DNA of 64,000 nucleotides from Iris pallida (taxonomy: Eukaryota > Streptophyta > Magnoliopsida > Asparagales > Iridaceae): NCBI GenBank assembly GCA_029216955.1, contig JANAVB010009598.1:24634361-24698360 (forward strand). Reading direction: 5' to 3'. Positions 34,773-45,340 of the stretch are shown piece by piece. Each line of letters opens with the position of its first letter. Position 1 is the first letter of the stretch. The translations under genes and the position numbers were made by a program. Under the pieces are notes generated by a model. The model had not been told where the DNA came from and made no database searches. It worked only from the letters and a program-made list of their open reading frames with translations.

Positions 34773-37700
34773 CTATCGAATCTTGGCTACAAGAGGAGCT
34801 GACTGCTTGGCCGGAGGAGTTTTCGGAGACCTTTTCGGGAGTTTGACCCTGATGGGTTCCTGAGCTCGACCGGAAAGCTTGACAACTAGAGAAGCTGGGG
34901 CCTTTCCATGCAGCTTAGCCATAAGAGGGGCTGACACCGAGGGAGGCTTTCCCTTAAGTCGCACCTTCAATGGCGCTTCAGTTACTGCTTTAGCCTCTGT
35001 TTCTGGCTCGACTTCATCATCAATATCCTTTTCCTTATCATCCCATTGTATTGACTTGTACAGGTTGGAGTCGGTGAAGAATGGTTCGATCCCTCTGAAA
35101 GGATCGACGTCGGCGAACTTCGTCCTGACGATGCCATTGGTAGATACGTATTTCATGCACTGGTGGAGGGTGTATGGTAAGACCATATACTTATGTATCC
35201 ACGGCCGTCCCAGCAAGATGTTCTAAGAGATGGGGGCATCGATGACATAGCAGGTCACCTCTGTTTGGAGATCACCAATGTGGCTCTTCAGACGAATCTT
35301 TTCCAGCGGTTCACTCTTTCCGGTATTGAAGCCACCGATAGTAGTATTGGGTGCGGTCAACCGATGAATAGGTATCCCCAGTGTCTGGAGCAGGGTACGG
35401 GGGATGATGCTGAGGGAAGACCCTGGATCGATCTGTATTCGATCCACCTTGATGGCAGCGATGTACCCTCAGTAGTACAAGGGCCTATTGTGCCTGGTAT
35501 TCTTGAGCAGCATGTCTTCCTCAGTGAATGTGATGTTGGGGATGATTTCTGCCACAGTATGACAGTGCGGACATGCAGTTGGATCATCCTCAGGCTGCTG
35601 GACCTGACTGATAAAGGACTTAACATCCTTCAGCGCTTTATATAGAGAATTCCGAGTATCTTTGGATAGTCGGAGAAGCTAAAACTGTGATAGCCGAGCT
35701 GGAGTATTGGCAAGATGTGCCAATATATCAAATTTGTGGGGTTTAGTCAACCCCAAAGCACTTTTTTTCTCAGAGGCCTGTCGAAATGAGTCTCATTTTG
35801 CTTATGTTTGTCTGCCACTGAAGGTTAGGATGTACCCTCCCCTTGGGCAGTGGTAGTGGTAACGGGAGGCGCCTCCTTTATCGAAACCTCCTCCTGCTGA
35901 GTGTTCTGTTATGACTGAGTCACCATTGGAAAGGCTTCCTCCGGAGAGGAAGTGACCATTCGACAAGACTTGGACTTCTTGTCTTTGGTTTTGGTGGTAG
36001 GGCGTACCACCAGTTGAGTCAGTTTCGAAGCTAGATCTGGGTGAACCCACATGATCTCACCCCAGGATGTAGTGAGTGGCACCAGTCCACTCACGTTGTT
36101 ACGAGTTGGTAGAAGGCTGGTTACTTCAATTGTCACCGTTGGGATAGGGACGACGCCGTCTTGAGCTTCAGTCGGCGTAGGGTACCAAACTGAAGAGACA
36201 CCATATTTACGGAGACTATTTTGTCCTCATAGTCAAGGGAGAGGACATTCGCATTGATCATACGTTGGATATAGTTCTTTAATATGTAGCAGTCTCGAGT
36301 TGGGTGTCCGACGAACCGATGGTAGTAACGATACCTTGGGTTGCCTACCCTGTCCACCTCATCGGGACGCTTAGGATCAGGCAACTTGATCTTGTCGTCT
36401 TGCATTAGCACCACAATGAGCTGCAGAGTGTCTTCGTCATTGAAGGAGTAGACCTCCTTCGGTCTTGGTGCGGCCGGGGGCTTTTGGACAGGAGACGATG
36501 CACCCTTGGAGGTATTTACAGTGAGTACCTGCTTTTCCTTCGGCTCGCATCCACTGTTGTTGCTATTGGCGGCGCGTTTCCTTTTGTCTTCAAACGCAGG
36601 AAAGCTGACCCCCAGAAGTCGAGCATCGTAGGATTTCATCTCGGCGACTTCAGCGCCGATAATGAACGCAGTCTAGTCTACGTATTAGGGGGAGTCGACC
36701 CAAAGTTTGACTGTCGGCGTCTGCCGGTGTCATGTTCTTCTGGCAAGAGTCCATTGGTACAGATTCGGGGATGCCAGAAGGTAACCTTAGACACGCCTGC
36801 CAGAAGCGCTCAATATAGGTCTGGCCTGTCTCTTTCTCTTTCTGGGTAACCTCCATAAGAGAAGACATAGTCATATCTTTCCCGCTATCATAGAATCGGG
36901 AAAGGAAGAGATACTTCAAATCCTCGAAGGAGGATATGCAGTTATCAGGGAGACTACAATACCAATCGCAGGCTACTCACTTCAGTGCTCCGATGAATAG
37001 ACTCGTGAGTAGGGCGTCCTCTTTCGGCAGATGTCCCGTCATGGAGTGGAAATAAGTCAGATATTGACGGGGAGACTTCTTCCCGTCAAATGGTATCGGT
37101 GACTGTGGTTTATACTTGGGGGGATAAACCACATTGTTACACTCAGAAGGATAGGGCTGCCGGATTACAAGCTTCTGGCGTTCCTCTTGTTTGTCTTTTA
37201 CCTCGAAGTGAGCGCATAGGTCTCTGACCAGCTCGAACAGTTCTTTATTAGGGCTAGGAGCATGTGATTTAGGTAAGGTATGATGTTCAGCTCCGGAGGG
37301 GGCTGATGTCCGGGGTAGGGTGTGATGATCCGTCCCTGAAGGTACCCGCTGAGGGGGTATGTTTGATTCTCTATTGGCCGTTGGATCAGGACTGACAGAT
37401 GTAGGAGCCCTTGTCGAAGGTGGGATAGCCAGGGTATTCCGAATCTCAAACACGACTTGGGTCAAGGAGTGCATGGTGGCGGAAAGGTTTTTAAGGTCCG
37501 CTTCCAAAGTGTCCATGCGACGCACGATATCCAGAGCTGAAGCGTCTTCCTCTTCTTCATCGCCACCTCCTGTCATATAAACATACAAGATATGGGTCAA
37601 AATGGATGGATTGTTTGATGCTTCACTTTTAGCCTCACTTTCTTGCAGAAAGATGGGCAACAAAGCTTCTTCCTCCGACTCCATGAATTGGCACCCTCCA

Positions 37701-38897
37701 GCCGCATTGACATCAGTTCCCTGCCTTGGTGGTGGGGCCACTGTCTTGCAACAGCATCAGTTGATGGTGACCGTAGCACAAGTATGCCCCGAGAGGGGTG
37801 AATTGTGCATGGTGGTCATCTCTCCCAATCTACGTCTGTGAGTGATCACATTACCTAAATCGTGTGAGGAGAGTTTCATATTTGCACCCTCTTTCGGCGC
37901 ATGGCAGAGCCAAGCGTCAGGGTGGTTATGTGAATGATGCGCCCCCTGATCCAGTTCCAGCACATGAAATATATCCAGATCATTGGAGGGAAAGCAACAC
38001 GTATTGCAAGTCGAACCCACTTCATGCGCATAGCCCACGTGGGTGCTTGGATTCAAAACCGCAAGATTTGCCTCACGTAACTTGGTTCCAAACGCAGGAG
38101 ATGCGCCTAAGTGGGAAGAGGACTTACTATGAGTCGAACCCACTTCATGCGCACAACCCACATAGGCGCATGGGTTCGACACCACAGGATTTGCCTCTCT
38201 TGACTTGGCTCCAAGCGCACGAGATGCGCCCAAGTGAGAGGGGGACTTTAAGTGTTGACTCATTCCGAGTGCTAAAGCACCTGAGTCAACTCTGTATAGC
38301 TTACCATCAACTATGCGCATGACTTTAAGCACAAATTTTTGATTTGCTGCTGGCATAGCACTTTGAGGGCGCATGGCTCGTGTCGCCTTGGGCTTCTTTA
38401 TACTAGTCCGCGAAGACGCATAGTACTTAGAATCCAATTTTCCTCGCCTTTACAGCAAGTGATTCTGTCGAAGATAGAGTGCTTTCACGGCGCAGTAGAG
38501 TCTATGCACAGGAGAGTGGCTATGCCCTTGTTTTCTCGGCACATCTTCTTCGACAAGGAAGAAGCAGGTTGGAAGTTGCAGTCAGCACTGCGTTGCTCTA
38601 GTAGCAACGTCTTGTTTGCTGAGGATGTCCATATGAAGGGATGGTTGCGTCGGCGTAGCTCCTTCAGTTTTGGTGCTCGACGCATCGCCTTGGGCACCCA
38701 GACTTGGCGAGTCTTCTTCGGCCTTGGCAGTCGCTTCGAAAGACTCACACTGCCTTCAGAAATGAATCATCGTACGCTTGTCGATCGAAGCGTACTACCA
38801 ATATCTTCTGGGAGGAGCCGAGCTTGCTACCGTCAGATTACGACACAACCTTCTCATTGGAGGAAATCCCCAGCAGAGTCGACAGCTTGTTTGCCAT
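34773..38897 (-). pseudogene. element C ORF1-like region, gag and protease, broken
   Basis: A minus-strand Tat-like polyprotein beginning at the ATG at 38897 (the start of the frame reads MANK). The leader has a 123-bp in-frame tandem duplication (from 38011 and from 38134; protein repeat around HLGASRALG). Gag at 36650-37741 has IPFDGKKSPRQYL, LKYLFLSRFYDSGKDMTM, a stop at 36977-36979, and a degenerate knuckle YYHRFVGHPTRDCYILKN near 36310. A protease with IDPGSSLSIIP lies near 35425, followed by ILLGRPWIHKY-like sequence. It ends in a proline/lysine-rich tail at 34773. No RT, RNase H or integrase is present. Several frameshifts. Confidence 0.8.
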
Positions 38898-38899
38898 TA

Positions 38900-40472
38900 A
38901 AAAGTATTTGAATAAGACTTTTATAAATAACAAACGAACAGAGCACAACGTAGGATTTCGATAGAATCCTTAGAGTATACTTTTGTTTTTCTGTGAACCG
39001 TGGTGATGGAGAGTTGATTCTTTACTCCGTTGACGATTTGATGACATTCTCGGGCTCTCTGAACGTCTGGATGAACTCCGGATTTGAAGCTGTTGAAGAG
39101 CTTGCAAAGTTCGATGAAGTGGAGATGTGAAGGTGAAGTTGAAGAGGTTGAATGAAGGAATGATCCTTCTATTTATAGGCAACGGAATGATCCGTTCATG
39201 CACGCATATGCGATGTGTGCATGAAGATTTTGTATACAGGAACGCTACACGCATGACTTTGTTGGGCATAGGGGCGGTGCGCCAGGAAGCTTGAACTGAA
39301 TCTGTTTGAAACTGTACTATTCGGCGGCTGAGGAGCTGACAAGTGGTAGCTGTTAAGATTCGGTTGTTGCTGAGATCTTGGGTGGGTAGCACACGTTCGT
39401 GAGCAGAACTGAGTCAATGGCACGTAGTGCATGCTCATTGTTCAAAGATTTTTGATTTGTTGCAGGATAATTTGCTTGGATGAGCCTAGGATCTGGCGCA
39501 TGAGTTGACTTGGCATATGACTTCTGGGGATCAATAGCAAGTCTGGGTGCATGGCTATAGAGGCGCATGTAAAGTTCGGGCGCATAGTCGCGGAGGCATC
39601 CAATGAGGGGTGCATCCAATAAGGGATGCATCCAATAAGGGGTGCAACAGCCTTGAGGGGGGCTTCAGCCTTAAGGCGCATCACCTTTGGTAAACTAAGT
39701 TGAGCATTTCGAGGCTCGAAATAAATAATCCATGACTTGGCTAAAATCAATATGGCAGATTCATTGCTACTAATGCTAAGTTCTTTGCATTAACTTGGAG
39801 GAGATCTGCCAATTGACACATGGGTTTAGGCCCCTTTTTGCCTATAAATAGATGTGTTCGAAGAGTTGAGTTTTGCTCGTTCTCATTTCACACTTGAGAA
39901 TGAACTCGAACGATCCTCCTCCTTAGCAAGATATTGCACTGCAGGTTGTGGATCTTCTCGTTCAAAGAACCTTTGATTTTGTCGACAAACTCTTTCAGAA
40001 GGCTGAGATGCGTCGAGTTAGCTACGAACAGAGCAGTTCGTGCTCGTGCACCTTACTGGTAGTGTTCTTCTACGAGACATCATTGAGTGCCAAGTTGAAT
40101 GCAGTTTGGGTCGTCATGCCCCAACTTTCGTTATGCTGGAAGAGCCACAGGCTGCCAGACGCGCCTGTATGTTGAAGAGGAAGTGATTTCGTCGTTGACA
40201 AGGAAGTGATTCGCTCGCGACGAGGAAGAGATGTGCCTATGCTGAGACGTCAGAGTGATGCGCCTATCTGTAGAGATTAGACTAGGATTTTGAAGTAGAC
40301 TTTCGATGAAAAAGTCATGTATTAGACTTTCATATATAAATTAAAATGTGCTTTCATCTTTACTGTCTTTGAATAATGCGCTGGCATTTGTCCTACGTCT
40401 TCGGCGCATATTGTTTTGTGGCGCATAAGAATTTCGGCCTTTAGATGCGTCTGAATTTTTATGCTTCTACAG
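38900..40472 (-). repeat. right LTR of element C, with divergent promoters
   Basis: On the minus strand it starts TGTAGAAGCATAAAAATTC at 40472, closely like the start of the LTR at 21580. It has a TATA box (TATAAATAG, 39169-39177) driving gag. Its outer part contains a plus-strand TATA (39843-39851) driving the antisense unit, so the two promoters are divergent and about 670 bp apart. The inner end is not sharply defined, lying between about 38900 and 38960. Confidence 0.6.
39843..40300 (+). promoter_or_regulatory. antisense transcription unit in the right LTR of C
   Basis: TATAAATAG (39843-39851), a CT-rich leader, and an ATG at 39900 opening MNSNDPPP before a stop at 39924. The same frame then continues with VVDLLVQRTFDFVDKLFQK up to about 40020. 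AT-rich sequence follows. The peptide matches that of the minus-strand unit at 27277-27387. The TATA-to-ATG distance (57 bp) is nearly the same as in the left-end unit of A (58 bp). Confidence 0.45.
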
Positions 40473-40639
40473 TAGGTTTGTTCCCGAATGTCATTTTGTT
40501 GAATTATTGGATTTGTAATTTGAATAGTGAATAAGCAATTAGATGTGATTTTATTGAATTGAGATTGACATTGAGGTCTAGACAGCGTACTACCGCCGAT
40601 GTTGCGGCGTAGGCTGAACTTGGCTACGTACTCGTATCT
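40473..40639. other. short unassigned junction between C and H
   Basis: AT-rich sequence with no recognisable feature. A CTACTGTAG-like palindrome spans the LTR boundary; a similar word is at 40817 and another at the D/LTR boundary near 21580. Confidence 0.4.
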
Positions 40640-41330
40640 CGAAAAGTGGAAGCAGATCGTGACATAAGTATCGAGGTATGGTTGGTAGTTTACTTTACTT
40701 AATTGCTAGTCGTCCTAATATAATGTTTAGCGTTTGCATCTGTGCACGATATCAAGCTAATCCTAATCACACTTATGTGCCGTTAAGCGTATCTTCCGAT
40801 ATCTTAAAGGAATTTCTACAGTAGGCTTATGGTATCCCAAAACCACATTGTTTGACTTAATCGGTTACTCCGATGTTGATTTTGCTGGATGAAAAGTAGA
40901 CCGTAAAAGTACCAGCGATACTTGTCATTTTCTAGGAAAAGTCTTCGTCTTTTGGTTTAGAAAGAAGCAAAACTCTGTAGTGTTATCAACAACTGAGGCT
41001 GAGTACAACGCCGCAGGACATTGTTGTACTCAGATTTTATGAATTGAGCAAACTCTATAAGACTAAAATCTGCACTACACTAAGATTTCCATTTATTGCG
41101 ATAACACTAGCACTATTAACTTGACTAAGAACCCAGTATGTCATTCACGCACTAAACACATAGAAATATGTCACCACTTTCTAAGTGATCACCAACAACA
41201 CGGGAATATCTGCTTAGAATTTATTGACACAGATCATCAACAAGCGGACATTTTTACAAAATCACTAGCTGAAGATCGTTTCAATTGTCTACGTCGAGAG
41301 TTAGGCATACTTGAATTTTCAGAGTCATAA
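40640..41330 (+). pseudogene. Sirevirus-type copia pol C-terminus (RT end and RNase H)
   Basis: Contains YRGMVGSLLYLIASRPN (end of RT), then YSDVDFAG, LSTTEAEYNAA and YCDNTSTINLTKNPV (RNase H), and SRTKHIEICHHFLSDH with DIFTKSLAEDRF near the end. These are standard Ty1/copia motifs in the correct order. Stops and small shifts break the frame before 41121. The last 69 codons are open and end at 41330. The upstream pol, integrase and gag are absent. Confidence 0.88.
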
Positions 41331-41858
41331 TGCTTTATGATTAATAAATATAGTTAAAACTTGATATTCAGCGATTTATTAATTGAAGTTATTTTGTGTA
41401 CAAGCCAAAATGGTCTTTTTGTCAACAAGGCATAAAAGCGTAAGTGACACGGTGCCAAGTGTCTTCGGATTGCCGCTAGCTGGCATCGGGCCCCTACAGC
41501 TAACCCAAATTGATGAATATTAATTAAATCAAAGAGTCAAAAGTTATTGAGTTGTTTTTATCATTCATTACACATAAAATGACCTAAAATTTGAGTGGCC
41601 GAACTCTGACCGAGTTCGGACCGAACTCTGCAGGGCCATTTTGTATAAACAACAGCGAACCAGTGCCCCCCTCTCTCTTCTATTCATCTCCTTCAACCTT
41701 CGAACAGCCGCCTTTAAACCCTAACCCTAGGTTTTAGAAAACCCTCTCCAAAGCCTCCAAAATCTAATTTCTTGGATCTTAGGGCTCAAGGAAGGCGTTC
41801 TCTACCACTTTTTGATCTCCATTGAGGTATATCTCTATCATTTCCTTGTCAATTTCTC
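41331..41858 (+). promoter_or_regulatory. inter-ORF leader of element H
   Basis: About 530 bp of AT-rich sequence between pol and the env-like ORF, ending in a pyrimidine-rich run with CCTAACCCTAGG and then ATG at 41859. It may act as promoter or splice leader for the downstream ORF. No TATA box as clear as elsewhere in the window. Confidence 0.4.
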
Positions 41859-42141
41859 ATGGCTTCTAGAATTCCCAAGAGGAAGAAAACTAGATATACC
41901 GCTTCATCCTGCACTTCGGAGTATGAACCATCAATATGTTCAGTCCCGCTTGTCCCGATGACGATGAGTATTTTGACTCATCCCTCTTTTTCTCTTCCGA
42001 GATATCAATCTCTTGGTTTACTCATTTTAGGCATCAGAAAATTTGCCCGAAAAGACAATCAACTTTACTGTTCTCTCAGAGTATGCTACTACTTTTGAAA
42101 ATCTAGGACTCCGAGAATTTCTAGAGACTTCCCACTCAATC
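41859..42141 (+). pseudogene. env-like ORF of element H, first part
   Basis: Starts MASRIPKRKKTRYTASS, a basic N-terminus typical of the extra ORF of Sireviruses. The frame is disturbed soon after and is then cut by element G at 42142. It continues at 54521. Whether such ORFs encode true envelope proteins is unresolved; I see no signal peptide in this part. Confidence 0.55.
42137..42141 (+). repeat. target-site duplication of element G (left)
   Basis: CAATC before the left LTR. It recurs at 54521-54525. Confidence 0.96.
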
Positions 42142-42245
42142 TGTAGTGCCCCGCTCTGCGAAGGCACTAGATAAACAGAGAGACCGGATTGCTAGCTCTG
42201 CAACAGAAGACGATTGATTTGGGTGAGTGGATAAAGACTCATTTT

Positions 42246-42248
42246 ATG
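42246..42248 (+). repeat. target-site duplication of CACTA T (left)
   Basis: ATG before the element; the same ATG is at 50088-50090. The right LTR of G has a single ATG at the homologous place (52524-52526). Confidence 0.95.
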
Positions 42249-42269
42249 CACTACAAAAATTTGTCATAT

Positions 42270-42700
42270 TAGAGACGTTCCAAAACGTCGCTAAACTCGG
42301 TGAAAATGTCGCTAAATGAATTTAGCGACATTTTGGGCGACGTTTTAGAAACGACGAAAAAAACGTGTCGCTAAACGAGAAAACGTCGCAAAACGTCGCT
42401 AGGGCGACGTTATTTGGCGACGTTAATAACGTCGCTAAGAAGCGACGTTAATAACGTCGCTAAGAAGCGACGTTATTTGCGACGTTTGTTCGTTGACGCT
42501 AATTAGCGACGTATAAGGCGACGTTATCATGTGGTCGGCATTTAGCGACACTTTTGCGACGTTTTAGCGACGACGAGCTGACATCAGATTTGGTGCCACG
42601 AGTTGTCACGTCAGCATTTAGCGACGCTTTTAGCGACATTTATTAATGTCGCTAAAATTTAGCGACGAATATGAACGTCTCTAAAAATGTCGCTAAGTTA
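42270..42700. repeat. left subterminal repeat array of T
   Basis: More than twenty copies of AACGTCGCTAA or TTTAGCGACGTT, in both orientations, some as back-to-back palindromes (GACGTTAATAACGTC). In CACTA elements such words are the binding sites for the TNPA protein. From about 42700 to 43036 I see only AT-rich sequence. Confidence 0.92.
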
Positions 42701-43036
42701 AAAAAATATAAAAAAACAGGTTCCAGAATACAAATGGAGCTAGAGCTGGAGCCTGAGCCAAAATACAGAATACAAAATACAGAATCCAATCCCTGGGTTC
42801 GCCGACCCCCTCGGTGGAACACTCAACACCGGCACGCACAATACATTCCAGAATATATAAAAAATATAAAGAAAAAATACTATCCGCAACGAACAATGTC
42901 AATATATAATATCCCGAACAAACCAAATCAATATCCGCAAATACGTACAAACTCAATATCCTCAACGAAAAAATGAATATCCCCAAATACATACAAAGTC
43001 AAAAATATAATACAGTCTAAAAATGCAAAAACAAAA

Positions 43037-45055
43037 CTACTGATCGCCTGGAGCTGGAGCTGGACCCGGTGTTGGGGGAGGAGCGCCACCAGATGACTGT
43101 CGTCGCAACGTCAGGATCGTCTGATACTCCTCTGGTGACAATAGGTGGACGAGCTTGTCCTCCCGTGCACCACCGGATGTAGACGATGCTCCCGGCATAC
43201 CAGCAAACGGTCGCTCCGTAGCCATCTCCTGGAAATGTTGCATCTGTTCGACCAACCGCTGCGTAGCCTCCTGCGTAGCGCGGGTCATCTGTCGCAGCGC
43301 CTCCGTAGTCTCCTCCAACCTCTCAAAGCGTGAGATGAGCGCAGAATCATCTGTATGCAGCGCCCCCATCATCTGCAGCATCTCGTCACGCAGAGCTACG
43401 ATCTGCACATCGACACTCTGCTGGTGGCGGAGCGACTCCTCAGTCTGTGCGGGGCCGGGCACACTAGTGGCGATTGCAGAGGCCTGTGACGCAATGAATG
43501 CACCATAGGAGCCCGTACCATAGTACGTACCCCTATGCATGCCACCAACGGTCCTCATCTACAGCTCGTCATCTGACTGAGCTGCGACGGCCGGGGACTG
43601 CTGGGAAGTGCAAGCACCAGCTCCCTCTGACCGTGTCGGCCCGGCCTCCCTAAGCCTCAAAAACTCGACCTAGAAATAACATTTATATGAATTCTCACGT
43701 GGTCGCTAAAAATTAATACTAATGCACTAGTATTAAGTAAAACTTCTAAAACTCGGCCTAGAAATAACATCTATATGAATTTTCTACGTAACTAAAAATT
43801 AATATTAATGAACTAGCATTAAGTAAAACTTACGTAGGTGTCCCGGGCCTTGTCGTCTACGAACCGCTCCCCCTTCGTGTGCATGGCGAGGAACAAGGTC
43901 ACCATATTCGGGTCTTCTCCCGATTCAACCTGTTACAAAATTATTATATGATTTGTCAGTTAAGTTGAAAGAAATATATTACTATAAAGTATTAATTATG
44001 GGTATACGGCGAGATACGTACCATATGGGTGAAGAAATCCATGATGGACCGTGATCCACCACACCACTGCGACCCCGCCTGTCGCGCTCTTTTAGACTTT
44101 GCGAACTTCTCCTTGTAGGTTTCCTCCTCGAATCTCCTCTTCATTACCGTCCAGTCGGCGGCAGAGATCCAACCCTGAATAGGCTCTTCCCGGCGGTCGC
44201 GATCCTTTTGGTCGAGGATCGCGTCCCTAATGAGCTTGCTGGCGACGCTGGAAAATATAGCCTCGACAGCAACGGCACGATGGGAAGGAAAGAAGTAAGT
44301 CCGCTAAAAAAATCATAGAAGTACATAAGTTATAACATAACATACTAAATGTTAAAAGGAAATAAACTTTTACGTACCGAAAAGTGCTCAAACCAGAAGG
44401 CCTTCCTGTCTGCCGGGACATCCCTCCAGTTGATCCAGGGCCCGCCATAGTTCTGTCGCAGGAATGTACCCAGCGACCGGTGTACGGAGGAGGGATGATA
44501 CCTGTAAAATAAAAATAAAAATTTATTAAACAAGTTTATAATAAATTTAAACTAATTAAATGCAATAATTTCACTTACCGCCTGGTCCGAGTACAGGCCT
44601 AAATCTCCAACCTCAGATCCCCCTACGGGCGATACGGAGGATCTGTCTCAAATAGGAGCTGTACTATGCCCCTGCCCCGTCCCCTGCCCCTGCCCCTGCC
44701 CCTGCCCGCAGCCTGCCGCTCGGCCTCGACCTCGCCCTTTGCCCTCGGCGTGGGCCTCGGCCTCGCCCTCGCCCTCGGCGTGGGCCTCACCATCGCCCTC
44801 GACCTCGACGTGGACCTCGGCCTGCTCCTCAATAGTGGGGTCGACCTATGGAATACTCGACAGTACTGGCTGCGTATAAGAAGAAGGCCCTAACCTCGAA
44901 CTGCTAGAGCCGGGTATGGAGACACTGTCGGCGACTAGACCGCTAGTGTATACTGGAGTGCGGGGGGATGAGGAGTCGGTAGGAGTGGTAAATGGAGACT
45001 GTCGGGGTCGTCGACTCCCACCAGCACCGGAACCAAATGATCCACGTCGAGCCAT
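43037..45055 (-). CDS. TNPA-type regulatory gene of T (several exons)
   Basis: Starts MARRGSFGSGAGGSRRPRQ at 45055. It runs through a Gly/Arg/Glu-rich low-complexity stretch (about 44640-44830), then a conserved plant transposase_24-type region (WINWRDVPADRKAFWFEHF near 44430; ISAADWTVMKRRFEEETYKE near 44160), a short exon with EDPNMVTLFLAMHTKGERF near 43900, and a last exon with a long coiled coil (residues around RFERLEETTEALRQM) ending at 43037. AT-rich introns separate these. In-frame stops occur near 44840 and at 43559-43561. The expected role is binding the subterminal repeats and helping transposition. Confidence 0.7.
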
Positions 45056-45059
45056 ATCT

Positions 45060-45250
45060 GAAAAAATACAGAAGTATAGCATACTACATCTTAAAAAAAC
45101 AAAAGTATACCATACTACAGCCAGGGAACGTCGCTAAGTAAACCATACTATATCTGAAAAAAATAAAAGTAAACCATACTACATCTGAAAATGTCGCTTA
45201 TTAACGTCGCTAAAACAAAAGTAAACCATACTACATCTGAAAATTAAACA
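45060..45250. promoter_or_regulatory. upstream region of the TNPA-type gene with internal TNPA-site words
   Basis: Four tandem copies of a unit containing ACCATACTACATCTGAAAA. Three of the terminal-type words, GAACGTCGCTAAG, AATGTCGCTTA and AACGTCGCTAA, are interspersed at about 45125-45215. They lie just 5' of the TNPA start, far from the element ends. Confidence 0.6.
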
Positions 45251-45340
45251 TATTCAATCCTCTTCTGAAAATTCATCTTGTTCCGATTCATCTTCCTCTT
45301 CCTCTTCATCTTCCTCTTCTGATACTTCTACCTCTTCCAA

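Noticed and set aside
35193..35645. 150-codon plus-strand ORF, and similar long ORFs opposite gag or pol (2828-3091, 19990-20409, 43155-43508, 62609-62974)
   Set aside because: These are antisense shadows of genuine minus-strand coding regions.
42671..42992. Two overlapping ORFs of about 100 codons, one per strand, at the left inner edge of CACTA T
   Set aside because: They start in or next to the subterminal array, are AT-rich, and match nothing expected in CACTA elements.
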